Shown: positions 15,966 to 26,280, counted from the stretch's first letter. The stretch: DNA of 64,000 nucleotides from Chlorogloeopsis fritschii PCC 6912 (GCF_000317285.1 NZ_AJLN01000085.1:1-64000), one strand, 5' to 3'. A program made the numbers and translations. The notes: generated by a model not told the origin, from the sequence alone.

Positions 15966-17639
15966 ATGAAGTATTATTCCTCTATTGCAGCTGTGCTATT
16001 TGGTGCAGCAGTCGTAGTCATACAGCCTCAATTTAGCGTTGCATTATCTCCCAAGCAAGTTAGCGATATTGCAAGACAATTTACCATTCGCATAGATGGA
16101 GTAGGCATTGGCTCTGGGATAATTTTTGAGCGCAAGGGAAATACTTATTTTGTGCTGACGAATCGCCATGTCATAGAAGAACCTGGGAGATACGAAATTC
16201 AGACTCCCGATGGCGATCGCTATCCCATTTACTACAGCACACAATTGCCTGGTTTGGACTTAGCTGTGTTACAGTTTACAAGTCAAAAAAATTACACCAC
16301 TGCCAATTTTGGAAACTCCGATCAATTAACAGAGGGAATGACAGTTTATGCGGTAGGGTGGGCGCAAATACCAGGTTTGGATCAGCCCAGTTACCAATTT
16401 ACTAGGGGATATATTCGCAGTCGGTTGCAACAACCAGATCAAGGTTATGCCTTAGTTTATGACAACGAGGCTATACCCGGAATGAGTGGTGGCCCTTTAC
16501 TAGACGAAAATGGTTTGGTAGTAGGTATTAATGGGCGAGCCACGGAACCTGATGTTTCCACAAAAACTGTTTTGCGATTGGGAATTCCGAGCAATACGTT
16601 TGTAGCCACTAGAGGTAATTTAAGAGCGCCAACTACTCCTCAACAACAAACTACCGCTCAAAAACCAACTACCACACAAAAACCAACCATCAGAACAACG
16701 CAATCAGGCAAACAACAACGAAGTGCTGAAAGTTTGATCAGTTCAGGTGGAGCTAAAGCTCAAAAAAGAGACTACCAAGGAGCTATTGCCGCCTATGAAC
16801 AAGCTTTGCGGATGAATCCGAACCATCCTGATGCTTACTTCCAAAGGGCTGTCGCTTACTACGATCTCAAAAATTATCAAGCGGCATATGAAGATTTAAA
16901 CCAAGTAGTTCGCCTGACTCCCAATAGTCCAATTGCTTACATGAACCGGGGTTTAACTCAAGATCTTCTGCAGAGAAATCAGGAAGCTCTTAAAGATTAC
17001 AGTAAAGCAATTAGCCTTAATCCTGACTATGCAGCAGCTTACTTAAACCGAGGGGCACTTAAGAATGAACTTCAAGATTATCAAGGAGGAATAGCTGATT
17101 TAAATAAAGCAATTAACCTTAAACCTGACTATGCTCTTGCTTACTTAAATCGAGGTGATTCCTATATTGCTCTTAAAGATTATAAAAGAGCGATCGCTGA
17201 TTTAGATGAAGCAATTAGACTGCAACCAAACAGCGCTCTTGCCCACACCAGACGGGGTTTTGCTTATAGACAACTTCAAGAGTACAACAAAGCTGCTTTG
17301 GACTATAACATCGCGATCGGCATTCAACCAGACTACGCATCTGCCTACTTTGGCAGGGCTTTTGTCCGTCGCAGGCTGCAAGACGATCAAGGTGCCCTTG
17401 CCGATTACAGCAAGATAATTAGTCTCACTCCAGACTTTGCAGAAGCTTACTACAATCGTGGTCTGATTTATCTTAATTTAGGAAATAACAAAGAAGCTCT
17501 GTTAGATTTTCAAAAAGCAGCAGATTTATATAAACAACAAGGAAAAACTCAATACTACCAAGACGCAATTCAAAAAATAAGAGAATTACAAAGTAAGGGT
17601 AAGGTGGACACTGTTCACAACGTAAAAATAAAGTTTTGA
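15966..17639 (+). CDS. Trypsin-like protease fused to TPR repeats
   Basis: A signal peptide (to about residue 28) is followed by a trypsin-like domain, a low-complexity Thr/Gln/Pro linker (about 220-250) and about eight TPR motifs to near residue 540. Counted from a TTG at 15960, the triad is H70 (LTNRHVI), D100 (LDLAVLQF) and S176 (PGMSGGP). The ATG at 15966, two codons inside, is the likelier start. TPRs such as AYLNRGALKNELQDYQGGI bind protein partners, so this looks like a tethered periplasmic protease with a docking platform. It is the last gene of the run and converges with the kinase at 17710. Loss or gain of TPR units is common in such arrays; several here are near-identical. Confidence 0.9.
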   Translation: MKYYSSIAAVLFGAAVVVIQPQFSVALSPKQVSDIARQFTIRIDGVGIGSGIIFERKGNTYFVLTNRHVIEEPGRYEIQTPDGDRYPIYYSTQLPGLDLAVLQFTSQKNYTTANFGNSDQLTEGMTVYAVGWAQIPGLDQPSYQFTRGYIRSRLQQPDQGYALVYDNEAIPGMSGGPLLDENGLVVGINGRATEPDVSTKTVLRLGIPSNTFVATRGNLRAPTTPQQQTTAQKPTTTQKPTIRTTQSGKQQRSAESLISSGGAKAQKRDYQGAIAAYEQALRMNPNHPDAYFQRAVAYYDLKNYQAAYEDLNQVVRLTPNSPIAYMNRGLTQDLLQRNQEALKDYSKAISLNPDYAAAYLNRGALKNELQDYQGGIADLNKAINLKPDYALAYLNRGDSYIALKDYKRAIADLDEAIRLQPNSALAHTRRGFAYRQLQEYNKAALDYNIAIGIQPDYASAYFGRAFVRRRLQDDQGALADYSKIISLTPDFAEAYYNRGLIYLNLGNNKEALLDFQKAADLYKQQGKTQYYQDAIQKIRELQSKGKVDTVHNVKIKF

Positions 17640-17645
17640 AGAAAA

Positions 17646-17675
17646 GTAGGCAGTGCCCACCCTACAAAAATTGCT
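17646..17675. repeat. Short hairpin repeat ending CCCTACAAAAATTGCT, second copy
   Basis: Paired copy of 6295-6324, with compensating changes in the inner stem. It lies just after the TPR-protease stop codon, between two convergent genes. A CTTCTGACTTCTGACTC tract follows it. Confidence 0.7.
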
Positions 17676-17709
17676 TCTGACTTCTGACTCCTGGCTTCTG
17701 ACTTCTTAA

Positions 17710-19122
17710 CTAATAAATTTTTAATGAATTAATCATTTTTTGTGAAATGCTCAAATATCTATCGTATTGACCTTCTTCTGCTGTATAGGTGATTATATAA
17801 GCTTTGTTATTTTTCAAAGTCCAAACTGCCATTCGCTTAACGTTATATCCTTCTTCTTTACCACTATAAATTACTTGATGAGCGGGGAGATTTGATAGTT
17901 TAGTAGAATAGGACTCATGAATTATTGCATCAGTGAAAAACTGGGTTATTTCATTCACAGATATATTTGTATATCCTTCTAATGAAATAGGTTCTTTCAA
18001 GTTTTCAACATTGATATTTACCTCTGCTGTTATTTTTTTTGTACTACTTGTTGGTGGTGACCAAAATTTAACTATATCTCCTGTAAATGGATCTCCAATG
18101 GGTAGAACTCTCCAAGATAGAGGATATTGTATCTGAATGCTATAGTTAGGATTCTCATAAACAGAGAATTCGGTATTAATTGGTGAATCTTGCCCTGGTA
18201 GGATGAACAATTGCCTGATTTGTGGAAAAGCTAATACTGTTATAGATAAGATGAAGGCAACTACCACTACTGCGATCGCAACTTTTTTGTTTAGGCTCTG
18301 CTTTTTCTCCTTCTTAATATCTGCAATTGCTTGTAACACATCAGTTACAGATTGATAGCGATCGCGGAAGTCATAGTTTACCATTTTGTCTAAAACATCT
18401 ATTAGACAAGATTTAATATCTACTAGCCCTCGCCAATGAATTTTATAAGTGTTGGGATTTCTTGGGAGTTGGTCTGGTAGCATACCTGTAAGAGCTTGGA
18501 TCGCAATCAGCCCTACAGCATAAATATCACTATTGAATTTTGGATGACCACTATTTTGTTCAGACGGCATATAGCCAGGAGTACCAATAGCGATCGTCTT
18601 TCCTTGCAAGTTAGCAGCCAAGACACTGATTTGTTTAACTGCTCCAAAATCAATTAGAACTAACTTGCCATCAATAGTACGTCGGATTAAATTTGCAGGT
18701 TTAATATCCCGATGAATAACATTTTGTTGATGGACATACTTGAGTATATTTAATATATCTTCTAAAAATTTTATTACTTCTTGTTCACTCCATTTAGTAC
18801 CTGCTTTTAGTTCTTGACTAATAACATTACCTTCTATAAATTCCTGAACTAAATAAAAGTCTTCATTTTCCTGAAAATGAGCTAAAAGCCGTGGTATTTG
18901 CTCGTGGTTGCCTAATTTATAAAGTACTTGCGCTTCCTGCTCGAATAATCGTCTCGCCGTCTGTAAAAGAAACGGTTCAGTTGACCTGGGTTTTAGCCGC
19001 TTGACAACACAATAAGGATTACCGGGTAAATCCTTATCTTTAGCCAGATAAGTCTCAGCAAACCATCCTTTTCCTAATTGCCTGATGATTTCGTAGCGCC
19101 CTCGGAGGGTTGTTCCTAACAT
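17710..19122 (-). CDS. Membrane serine/threonine protein kinase with extracytoplasmic domain
   Basis: A Hanks-type kinase of 470 residues. The cytoplasmic kinase domain (about 10-270) has a glycine loop (LGKGWFAETY), ATP-anchoring K41 in VVKRLKP, catalytic loop IHRDIKPANL (D139) and DFG at 158-160. The glycine loop is slightly unusual, with W and A in place of the usual S/F-G pair. A single transmembrane helix spans about 281-300. The outer domain (about 315-470) starts YENPNYSIQIQYPLSWRV and resembles PsbP/DUF1795-like domains found on many cyanobacterial kinases, presumably as the sensor. The gene converges on the exported-protease cluster, so envelope signalling is a reasonable guess but not shown. 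ATG at 19122. Confidence 0.93.
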   Translation of the reverse strand: MLGTTLRGRYEIIRQLGKGWFAETYLAKDKDLPGNPYCVVKRLKPRSTEPFLLQTARRLFEQEAQVLYKLGNHEQIPRLLAHFQENEDFYLVQEFIEGNVISQELKAGTKWSEQEVIKFLEDILNILKYVHQQNVIHRDIKPANLIRRTIDGKLVLIDFGAVKQISVLAANLQGKTIAIGTPGYMPSEQNSGHPKFNSDIYAVGLIAIQALTGMLPDQLPRNPNTYKIHWRGLVDIKSCLIDVLDKMVNYDFRDRYQSVTDVLQAIADIKKEKKQSLNKKVAIAVVVVAFILSITVLAFPQIRQLFILPGQDSPINTEFSVYENPNYSIQIQYPLSWRVLPIGDPFTGDIVKFWSPPTSSTKKITAEVNINVENLKEPISLEGYTNISVNEITQFFTDAIIHESYSTKLSNLPAHQVIYSGKEEGYNVKRMAVWTLKNNKAYIITYTAEEGQYDRYLSISQKMINSLKIY

Positions 19123-19664
19123 TCATTTATACAAAATGGAAGTTAAATGTAGACTAACTTATCAATTTTGGCATATTATCTAATTTAGCAAAATTTATCT
19201 AAGTTAAAAAAAATCGCGTCTCACATTTAACTCGATAAAACGCTTAGGATTCAATTCGCTAAAAGTTATATTTTTTACTGATATCTAATAAGCATATACT
19301 TAAAATTCTATAAATATATAACCTGAAAATTAGCTATGTGCAGTGGTGAATAACATAATATTGCCCATTTTTTACAAATTTAAGATTTTTTAATATCGTT
19401 TATTTAGTTTTTTATATATTAATTTTAATAAAGCAATATTGTATCCAAAGTTATTAAGGATGTATAGTCATCCATGATAATTTCAAACAACACTTAAATA
19501 ACATTTGAATATCAAGTCTAAATAATTAACCATCACTCAAAAGCTAGATATAGCTGGATTTTATCCGGCAAATAACTTATTTTTACTAGTTTATCAGCTC
19601 TTACATTTGTAACAAAGTAAGAGTTAATTTTTAATACTTTTTTGTAGTGTGAGGGTTTAAGAAA
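19123..19664. other. AT-rich divergent promoter region
   Basis: 540 bp with no gene between the divergent kinase and porin genes. Very AT-rich. It must hold both promoters. I see no strong palindrome or repeat; a Fur-box search would be informative given the porin. Confidence 0.5.
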
Positions 19665-21824
19665 ATGATAGGAATAAAATATTTTCTCCTAACTGGTGCT
19701 TCAGCAATTGTCTTTGCTTTATCAATCAGTATGGCAAAAGCCATTGAACAGCCAAAAATAGAAGAAGCACTACAATCTATTAATACAAGTGTGGCTCAAT
19801 TAAGCGAAAAGGAATCAGTTAAATTAGAGAAAAATTTACAATCAAATTTAAATATTGATATCGATGCAGAACAATCAATAGATCGCTTGACTAACGTTTC
19901 CCAACTAAAAGATGACGGAAATAGCCCAGAAGATAACATCGAGCAAGTGACATCCGTGTCGCAATTATCAGATGTGCAGCCCTCTGACTGGGCATTTGGT
20001 GCATTGCAATCTCTCATAGAACGGTATGGGGTAATTGCTGGTTATCCAAATGGCACTTTCCGAGGAAATCGTGCTATGACTCGCTACGAGTTTGCAGCAG
20101 GATTAAATGCAGCCTTAGACAAAATTAATCAAATAATTGCTGCTGGTACAGAAAATAATGTCCGTAAAGAAGATTTAGTAACACTGCAAAAACTACAAGA
20201 AGAGTTTGCTGCTGAATTAGCTACGTTGCGAGGTCGTGTTGATACTCTTGAAGCTCGCACAGCAGAAATAGAAGCGCAGCAATTTTCGACGACAACAATT
20301 ATGAACGCAGAAGTCATTTTTGCTGTGTCGTCTGCTTTTGGTGGTGACCCACCGGGAGGATGTAGAGTTTTAGATGATGATACTGGATATTTTTTCGAGA
20401 ATGTAACACAATTACCCTCAAACCCTGGTAGGTCTGGAGACCAAAATACAGATCCTGAGGTTGACTGTGGAGATAGAAGAGAACCAGCAAGGAATACTGT
20501 TTTCTCCCACCTAACACGCATCGGATTACAGTCATCTTTTACTGGTAAAGACGTTTTAAGAACTTATCTAACTACTGGTAATTTTGATGACGGTGGTTTT
20601 ACAAACCCTGAGTCACTCAATACCTACATGGCTCGACTTTCTCACCAAGCAGGATTAAATAACAAGGTTTTCTTAGACTTACTGGAATATCGATTTCCTG
20701 CTTTTGATGACAAAGTTGTATTCTCTGTGATTCCCTTTGGATTTGAGTTAAGCAGTGTTCTCAGTGCTAACTCTCCTTACTTTGATATAGGAAGAGGTTC
20801 AATTTCGCGTTTTGGACAACTTAATCCAGTTTTAAGAATAGGCGGGCCAATGGATGCTGGGGTAGGTTTTGATTGGTTAATTGCCGATCCTGTAAGGCTA
20901 CAGGTAGCTTATGGTACTAGAGATAGTGGTGACTTTGGGGAGGGAATTTTTGGCGCAGACCATAGTGCGCTTGGTGTGCAGTTAGTAGTGAGACCTACTC
21001 AAAACATTGTTACGGGAATCTCTTATGTTAATGCTTATTCCAGTGACGGCTCTTTGGGAACATATACTGGTAGCGTAAATGCAGAAACTGCTGGTTTGTG
21101 GTCTGGTTCATCGATTCCTAACGATCAGTTCAATAGTCCAGGAGTTCCTTTTGGTCAACAGGTAAATGCTCCGTCTGGCTTTGGTCCCTGTTGTGCCAAT
21201 TATATTGGAAATTTACCAGCACAAATTAATGCTGTTGGCGGTAGCTTGCAATGGCGTGTAACAGATAACTTGACTCTGGGAGCATGGGGAGGTTATATGT
21301 TCACCAATTTCTTGGAAGCACTTCCTAACGATGATGTATTAGGTGATTCTGCTGGTCAAAAGCCTTATGGTACTTCTGCTACATACCTGTTTTCTTTAGG
21401 TATCTCCGATCCATTTGGTAGAGAAGGCGATTTATTTGGCTTTCTGTTTGGTATGCCACCCAAATTGGTTGATGCTGGACCTGGAACACCAGGTACACCC
21501 GTACCATTTTTTGAACAGGTAGTCAGAGAAGAAGATCCTACTCCGGTTACAGATAATAATGATAACCTCAACACCGTTTCACAATTCACCACTGATGGAC
21601 AACCAAACTTACCACCACCAGGAAGTAACTTGCCTAGTAACTTGCCTAAGAGAGTGGGAGTAAGAGATAGAGCAACTTCACTCCACTTTGAAGTTTTCTA
21701 CCGCTTCAGAGTGAGTGATAACGTCTGGATTACACCTGGCTTTTTCGTTGTTACCAATCCAGGGCATATTGCCGATAATGACACGATTTTTGTAGGTACT
21801 CTGCGCACTACTTTCCGGTTTTAG
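19665..21824 (+). CDS. Outer-membrane iron-uptake porin with SLH domain
   Basis: The protein has 719 residues. A signal peptide (to about residue 26) is followed by a long acidic linker, an SLH domain (about 98-160: SDVQPSDWAFGALQSLIERY, then GYPNGTFRGNRAMTRYEFAAG) and a coiled coil (about 175-205) that anchor the protein to peptidoglycan. The OprB-type beta-barrel occupies about 210-719 and ends in an aromatic C-terminus (TLRTTFRF), as expected for outer-membrane barrels. Cyanobacterial proteins of this architecture are major porins, and several are implicated in inorganic iron uptake. The length is somewhat above the usual 520-600 because of Pro/Gly-rich loops near 590-660. The GTG-rich leader precedes ATG 19665. 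A perfect 28-bp palindrome follows the stop codon. Confidence 0.92.
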   Translation: MIGIKYFLLTGASAIVFALSISMAKAIEQPKIEEALQSINTSVAQLSEKESVKLEKNLQSNLNIDIDAEQSIDRLTNVSQLKDDGNSPEDNIEQVTSVSQLSDVQPSDWAFGALQSLIERYGVIAGYPNGTFRGNRAMTRYEFAAGLNAALDKINQIIAAGTENNVRKEDLVTLQKLQEEFAAELATLRGRVDTLEARTAEIEAQQFSTTTIMNAEVIFAVSSAFGGDPPGGCRVLDDDTGYFFENVTQLPSNPGRSGDQNTDPEVDCGDRREPARNTVFSHLTRIGLQSSFTGKDVLRTYLTTGNFDDGGFTNPESLNTYMARLSHQAGLNNKVFLDLLEYRFPAFDDKVVFSVIPFGFELSSVLSANSPYFDIGRGSISRFGQLNPVLRIGGPMDAGVGFDWLIADPVRLQVAYGTRDSGDFGEGIFGADHSALGVQLVVRPTQNIVTGISYVNAYSSDGSLGTYTGSVNAETAGLWSGSSIPNDQFNSPGVPFGQQVNAPSGFGPCCANYIGNLPAQINAVGGSLQWRVTDNLTLGAWGGYMFTNFLEALPNDDVLGDSAGQKPYGTSATYLFSLGISDPFGREGDLFGFLFGMPPKLVDAGPGTPGTPVPFFEQVVREEDPTPVTDNNDNLNTVSQFTTDGQPNLPPPGSNLPSNLPKRVGVRDRATSLHFEVFYRFRVSDNVWITPGFFVVTNPGHIADNDTIFVGTLRTTFRF

Positions 21825-21825
21825 A

Positions 21826-21853
21826 GTAGAGACGCGATATATCGCGTCTCTAC
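21826..21853. repeat. Perfect 28-bp palindrome GTAGAGACGC...
   Basis: The 14-bp arm GTAGAGACGCGATA is followed immediately by its exact complement, two bases after the porin stop codon. The 10-bp outer arms recur at 39458-39488 with a different centre. It may act as a bidirectional transcription stop for the convergent porin and sasA genes. Confidence 0.85.
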
Positions 21854-21945
21854 AGAGTCTGTTATTTGCATCAGATTTTTTGTGAAATAGTATCACTTAA
21901 TTTCTCATCAAGGCAACGCAAATTAAAGCAAGGTTAGACGCATAA

Positions 21946-23136
21946 CTAACTTGGATAAACTGGTAACGTAAAGTGAAACCATGCTCCACCATTAGGTGCA
22001 GTATCTACCCAAATTTGACCGTAATGGGCGCGGACAATACGCTGGCATAAACACAAGCCGATGCCGTAACCTTCTTTAGCTTCATCTCGTTCTAAACGGA
22101 AATGATTTTCAAAGATGCGATCGCGATTTTCTTCAGGAATGCCGGGGCCTGAATCGCCAATGCTGAACTGAACTTTTTGCGTCGTGCGATGCAGTCCTGC
22201 CACGCTAATAGTACCACCTTCAGGTGTATATTTAATCGCGTTATCCAGCAGATTCATTAATACTTGGCGGATACGTTCTGGATCGGCGTAAACACAAGGT
22301 AAATCTTTAGGAATATCTTTTTCTATCTTTAAAGATTTTATGGTGTAGCGATCGCGCAATTCCTCAAGCATTTCAAAACAGAGTTGACCGAGATCTATTT
22401 TTTGCGGTTGAATGGGAAATTCCCTTTCGTTGTTACGACCTACTTGTAAAAGATCGGTAATCATACGGTCAATGAGCCGAGTTTGGTTGCGTCCTTGTTT
22501 AAACAAGTGTGCAGCCATAGTCGGTGTCAGCCGTTCAAATCCACCTTTTTCTTGATTGTAGTTAGATTGCAAAGTGTCTATGGCGATAGCGATCGCAGTC
22601 AAGGGATTGCGTAAGTCGTGGGCTAACATTGCTATCACCCGGTCTTTAAACTGGAGTTGCTCCTCTAGTTGCTCTTTTTCTTGTTTTAAGCGAAAAATTT
22701 CATCTGATAGATGAATGAGTTCGGCAGAAAAAGCAACTGAACGAATAGAGGATTTAGGTGATGATGGGGTGCGCCCATTATCCTCTAAATTGTCCTGTAA
22801 TCCATTCTGTAATTTTACGTAAGCATCTACTGCGGCTTGCCAACGCGGCCACCAACTTTTTAGTTGAGCGACTATATTACTACCAGCTAGAGTGTGTCTG
22901 GGTTCTGGGTGAATTTTGATTAAAGCTGGTGTTGCTACCAGTTTAAAGTGTTCCGCCAGATAGGGTTGTTGCCCGACATCAATAATTTGAAGTTCAAACT
23001 TATAGTCAGCCTCTAATTCTTTTAAGTAAGCACGAATTCGCTGCACTTGTTGTCTGGACTTTGGTCGCCCATCGACAAACAGTAACAACTGCAGTGGAGC
23101 CTCAGAATAAATAGGCTGATCCTGTGAAGCTTGCAT
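21946..23136 (-). CDS. sasA: Circadian clock output histidine kinase SasA
   Basis: SasA reads the KaiC phosphorylation state and passes phosphate to RpaA, driving rhythmic transcription. The N-terminal thioredoxin/KaiB-like domain (about 12-95: [20 protein letters not shown]) docks on KaiC. A coiled-coil region follows, then the HisKA domain with the phosphoacceptor His in [12 protein letters not shown]. The HATPase domain has N box [12 protein letters not shown] and G box [17 protein letters not shown] longer frame opens at TTG 23163, but the ATG at 23136 (MQASQDQP) fits the family start, giving 396 residues. It converges with the porin gene and is divergent from the SLH lipoprotein. kaiABC and rpaA are not in this window. 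Confidence 0.96.
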   Translation of the reverse strand: MQASQDQPIYSEAPLQLLLFVDGRPKSRQQVQRIRAYLKELEADYKFELQIIDVGQQPYLAEHFKLVATPALIKIHPEPRHTLAGSNIVAQLKSWWPRWQAAVDAYVKLQNGLQDNLEDNGRTPSSPKSSIRSVAFSAELIHLSDEIFRLKQEKEQLEEQLQFKDRVIAMLAHDLRNPLTAIAIAIDTLQSNYNQEKGGFERLTPTMAAHLFKQGRNQTRLIDRMITDLLQVGRNNEREFPIQPQKIDLGQLCFEMLEELRDRYTIKSLKIEKDIPKDLPCVYADPERIRQVLMNLLDNAIKYTPEGGTISVAGLHRTTQKVQFSIGDSGPGIPEENRDRIFENHFRLERDEAKEGYGIGLCLCQRIVRAHYGQIWVDTAPNGGAWFHFTLPVYPS

Positions 23137-23163
23137 GTAATCGTGTTTTAGCACTGGTAACAA

Positions 23164-23542
23164 ACCGACGACGCTTTGGGTGAAAGTAAATTTGACTGGC
23201 GTTTGTCGATAGTAATGATCTTCGTTGTTTTCAATTTAATATCTATTTTAGATTTTTCATACGCCTATCCCATACTGGTTTTTGAGCAGAGATCTAAATT
23301 TTTGAGCCTTACCTACTCTTTTGGCAGATTTCTGTTCCTGGCAAACCGTTTGCAACCAAAATCTCAGTCGCAATCTTCGCGCCGATTGTCATCCTTCGTC
23401 AAGAGCGAATGAAAGTTTTTATACTGACTATAACTCAGGTAGTACAGTAACAAATTTATTAGACCGATCGGGTATAAAGTTAATAGCCACTGCTTTTAGT
23501 TGCTTGGATGCGCTAGGGTAGGGATTGACACTCAATTTGTGA
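23164..23542. other. Intergenic region between sasA and the SLH lipoprotein
   Basis: About 400 bp with no convincing gene. It should contain the divergent promoters. Short frames here have no recognisable features. Confidence 0.5.
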
Positions 23543-24970
23543 TTGACCGTGCTGCATTCAAACCGTTCAGCTGTCTTGATCAGCTTGGCAGTTTTACTTA
23601 CCTCACTAACAGCCTGTTCCAACAGTCAAATCGCCAAAAACCTTGAACAATCTTTGGCGGCAGACTCAAGGTTGAAAGACAATCCTGTTATTTTTGGCGC
23701 TAACCAAACAGGCGATCGCCAAAATCAACAAAATAACTCAGCACCGCAGTTGCCAGCTGATTTTCCTAAAGAAATCCCCCTTTATCCCAACGCCCAGTTA
23801 CAGGAAGTTATTCCCAGTAGCGACACAGAAAGTCAAGTATCAACACGTTGGTTGAGCTCCGATCCGACTAATTTCATCGCCAGCTACTACCGCAACCAAT
23901 TTCAGACAAATAACTGGCAGATTTTGCAACAGCCAACCGACGAGCAGGGAGGCTCTTTTGAAGCACGGCACAATGACTTACAGGTTAAAGTAGCTATTGC
24001 ACCTAAATCCGTGACTAACGCGGCACCCAATCAACCACAAACAGCCACTGAATTAATCATTGAGTATCAACCAAACACTACAACCACAGCACAAGCTGGG
24101 CAAAGTACTAATAATATAGTTCCTCAGCCGAGTGACTCGCAGTTTGTAGGACCAGTGCAACCAAACAACAACTCGGTATCACAGCCAGTTAGTACACCTA
24201 ACACCACAAATAACACTATAGGCGCATCTGGAACAAGTCCCCAGGAATTTAGCGACCTGAATAAGGTGCCACAAGAATTACGGACATACATTCAAGATTT
24301 GGCAGCCTTGGGTGTTTTATCTGTAGAATCTAATGCTACCAAAAGCAACTCCAACAACACAACTAACCAGTTTGAACCCAATCGAACTATTACCCACCGC
24401 GAATACGCTCGTTGGCTAGTAGCGGCTAATAATGCCATGCATCCCAACAATCCGTCTAAGCAGATTCGCTTGGCAGCAGAAAGTGCCCAACCAGCTTTTA
24501 GTGATGTGCCAAAAACAGATCCTGATTTTTCGGTGATTCAAGGATTAGCAGAAGCTGGTTTGATTCCTAGTCCTTTATCCGGTGATTCCACCCAAGTTTT
24601 GTTTCGTCCTGATGCACCTTTGACACGAGAGCAGTTGATTCTGTGGAAAGTGCCTCTAGACACTCGTCAAGCTTTGCCTGCCGCTAACTTAGATGCGGTA
24701 AAACAAACTTGGGGCTTTCAAGATGCCGGCAAAATTGACCCTAAAGCGTTACGAGCTGTATTGGCAGATTTTCAGAATGGCGAACAATCAAATATTCGGC
24801 GGGTATTTGGCTATACGACACTTTTTCAACCAAAAAAACCAGTGACTCGTGCTGAAGCTGCTGCCGCATTGTGGTATTTCGGAACTCAAGGTGAGGGGAT
24901 GTCGGCAACTGAGGCTTTGAAATTACAGCGATCGCCACAGCAGGCTACTTCCCAACCGCAATCACAGTAA
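23543..24970 (+). CDS. SLH-domain lipoprotein
   Basis: The frame encodes 475 residues. The N-terminus is a lipoprotein signal: basic start, hydrophobic run SAVLISLAVLLTSLTAC, with lipobox L-T-A-C (Cys near residue 26). The middle is Asn/Gln/Thr-rich and contains a small domain at about 70-155 (PADFPKEIPLYPNAQLQEVI, SYYRNQFQTNNWQIL) of a type common in bacterial exported proteins. The C-terminal half (about 235-455) holds SLH-like modules (HREYARWLVAANNAM, FRPDAPLTREQLILWK, KKPVTRAEAAAALWYFG) that usually bind peptidoglycan-linked polymer. The start is TTG 23543 or GTG 23549, immediately after an in-frame stop, so no longer form is possible. Divergent from sasA. Confidence 0.87.
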   Translation: MTVLHSNRSAVLISLAVLLTSLTACSNSQIAKNLEQSLAADSRLKDNPVIFGANQTGDRQNQQNNSAPQLPADFPKEIPLYPNAQLQEVIPSSDTESQVSTRWLSSDPTNFIASYYRNQFQTNNWQILQQPTDEQGGSFEARHNDLQVKVAIAPKSVTNAAPNQPQTATELIIEYQPNTTTTAQAGQSTNNIVPQPSDSQFVGPVQPNNNSVSQPVSTPNTTNNTIGASGTSPQEFSDLNKVPQELRTYIQDLAALGVLSVESNATKSNSNNTTNQFEPNRTITHREYARWLVAANNAMHPNNPSKQIRLAAESAQPAFSDVPKTDPDFSVIQGLAEAGLIPSPLSGDSTQVLFRPDAPLTREQLILWKVPLDTRQALPAANLDAVKQTWGFQDAGKIDPKALRAVLADFQNGEQSNIRRVFGYTTLFQPKKPVTRAEAAAALWYFGTQGEGMSATEALKLQRSPQQATSQPQSQ

Positions 24971-25228
24971 AATAGGCAATTCTCAAACTACAAATTTTGA
25001 ACAGCTTTATAGTTACTTTATAAAAAACTACTTGATTATAAAAAATTAATCAAGATAAATTTTCTCTGGAACTTTACCCTCTTTTATATAAGAGAATACA
25101 GAGTTGATTTGCGTTTAATTACGCACCATAAAATAGTCAAGCTTATTTTGATATCAAAAAATACTTAAGTATAATCGCCTGCGCAGTACTTGTCTTTTGT
25201 AACAACTAAAAAGCAGGGACTAATTTGC

Positions 25229-26257
25229 ATGAAAATAAAACTGGTAGCGGCAGGGTTTTTTCTCTTATCTTTGCTGTCGCCGCTCAAACCTGCGGCTGCA
25301 AATACAAATCCTGAGAAAATCTACATATTTGGTGATAGCCTTTCTGACGCGGGTAATCTCTATAAAGCCACAAATTTCCAAGCACCTCCAAGCCCACCTT
25401 ACTTTGAAGGACGTTTTTCCAATGGAAAAGTGTGGGTAGAATATCTTGGAGATAAACTGGGGCTAGAGCCAATCTTATTCGCTGATTTGCAGAATTCTAC
25501 CCCATCTGAAGGTATTAATTATGCCTTCGGTGGTGCTGGCTCTGGTCTGTTTAATACCTTATTTGACCCTAAAGACTTATTTCCGGGGGCGCTGGGACAA
25601 GTAAAATTATTTACAAATTCTCAACAAGCTGACCCAAACGCACTTTATATTGTGTGGGCAGGTGGAAATGATTATTTATTTGGTAACGTTACCGACGTTA
25701 AACAACCGATCGCTAACTTATCAGCGGCGATCGCATTACTTGCCGTGTCGGGTGCCAAAAATATAATTGTGCCTAACTTGCCAGATTTGGGCAAAATTCC
25801 TTTTACATCAAAAACAGAAAATGCCAGCCAACTAAGTGCTTTAACTAAAAAACATAACCAAGCATTGGCAGAAGCTTTACAGAAACTTAGCTTAATTCCT
25901 GGCATTAAGCTCATTCCTATTGATATTGAGTCTTTGTTTAATCGAGTGCAGGCTGCACCCAGCGAGTTTGGCTTAAATTTAACCAATGTCACTGATGCTT
26001 GTTTAGTAGGCAGTTTGGAGGAAGTAATACAAGGTAATTTTAGTGTATGTCCCAACCCGGAGAATTATTTATTTTGGGACGGTGTACATCCTACAACACT
26101 TGTGCATAATCTCATAGCAGAAACAGCATTCTCCGCGCTTGGTGTTGAGTACGTAGCCAAACCTTGGGTGAAACTAAAAGATTTGCATTTGCAGCTTTTA
26201 AGCAGTAAAAGTGTTCCAGTGCCAACAAAAATAGTCAATATCACCCAAACTCTATAA
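25229..26257 (+). CDS. Exported SGNH/GDSL-family esterase
   Basis: Family members hydrolyse esters of lipids or sugars. The ATG at 25229 (MKIKLVAAGFFLLSLL) begins a textbook signal peptide cleaved near PAAANT; a TTG further up at 25190 would add 13 residues and lacks support. The GDSL block is IFGDSLSDAGNLY (nucleophile Ser), block III is VWAGGNDYLFG, and block V is LFWDGVHPTTLVHN with the catalytic Asp and His. The order and spacing match plant-type GDSL lipases and bacterial thermolabile hemolysin-like esterases. Mature size is about 320 residues, as expected. Single gene, followed by a weak hairpin at 26264 and a repeat mosaic. Substrate unknown. Confidence 0.92.
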   Translation: MKIKLVAAGFFLLSLLSPLKPAAANTNPEKIYIFGDSLSDAGNLYKATNFQAPPSPPYFEGRFSNGKVWVEYLGDKLGLEPILFADLQNSTPSEGINYAFGGAGSGLFNTLFDPKDLFPGALGQVKLFTNSQQADPNALYIVWAGGNDYLFGNVTDVKQPIANLSAAIALLAVSGAKNIIVPNLPDLGKIPFTSKTENASQLSALTKKHNQALAEALQKLSLIPGIKLIPIDIESLFNRVQAAPSEFGLNLTNVTDACLVGSLEEVIQGNFSVCPNPENYLFWDGVHPTTLVHNLIAETAFSALGVEYVAKPWVKLKDLHLQLLSSKSVPVPTKIVNITQTL

Positions 26258-26263
26258 GAACTA

Positions 26264-26280
26264 AGCCCGCGCAAGCAGGC
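26264..26280. terminator. Weak hairpin after the GDSL gene
   Basis: AGCCCGC GCAA GCAGGCT forms a short stem with one mismatch just after the stop codon. There is no T run, so an intrinsic terminator is uncertain. Confidence 0.35.
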
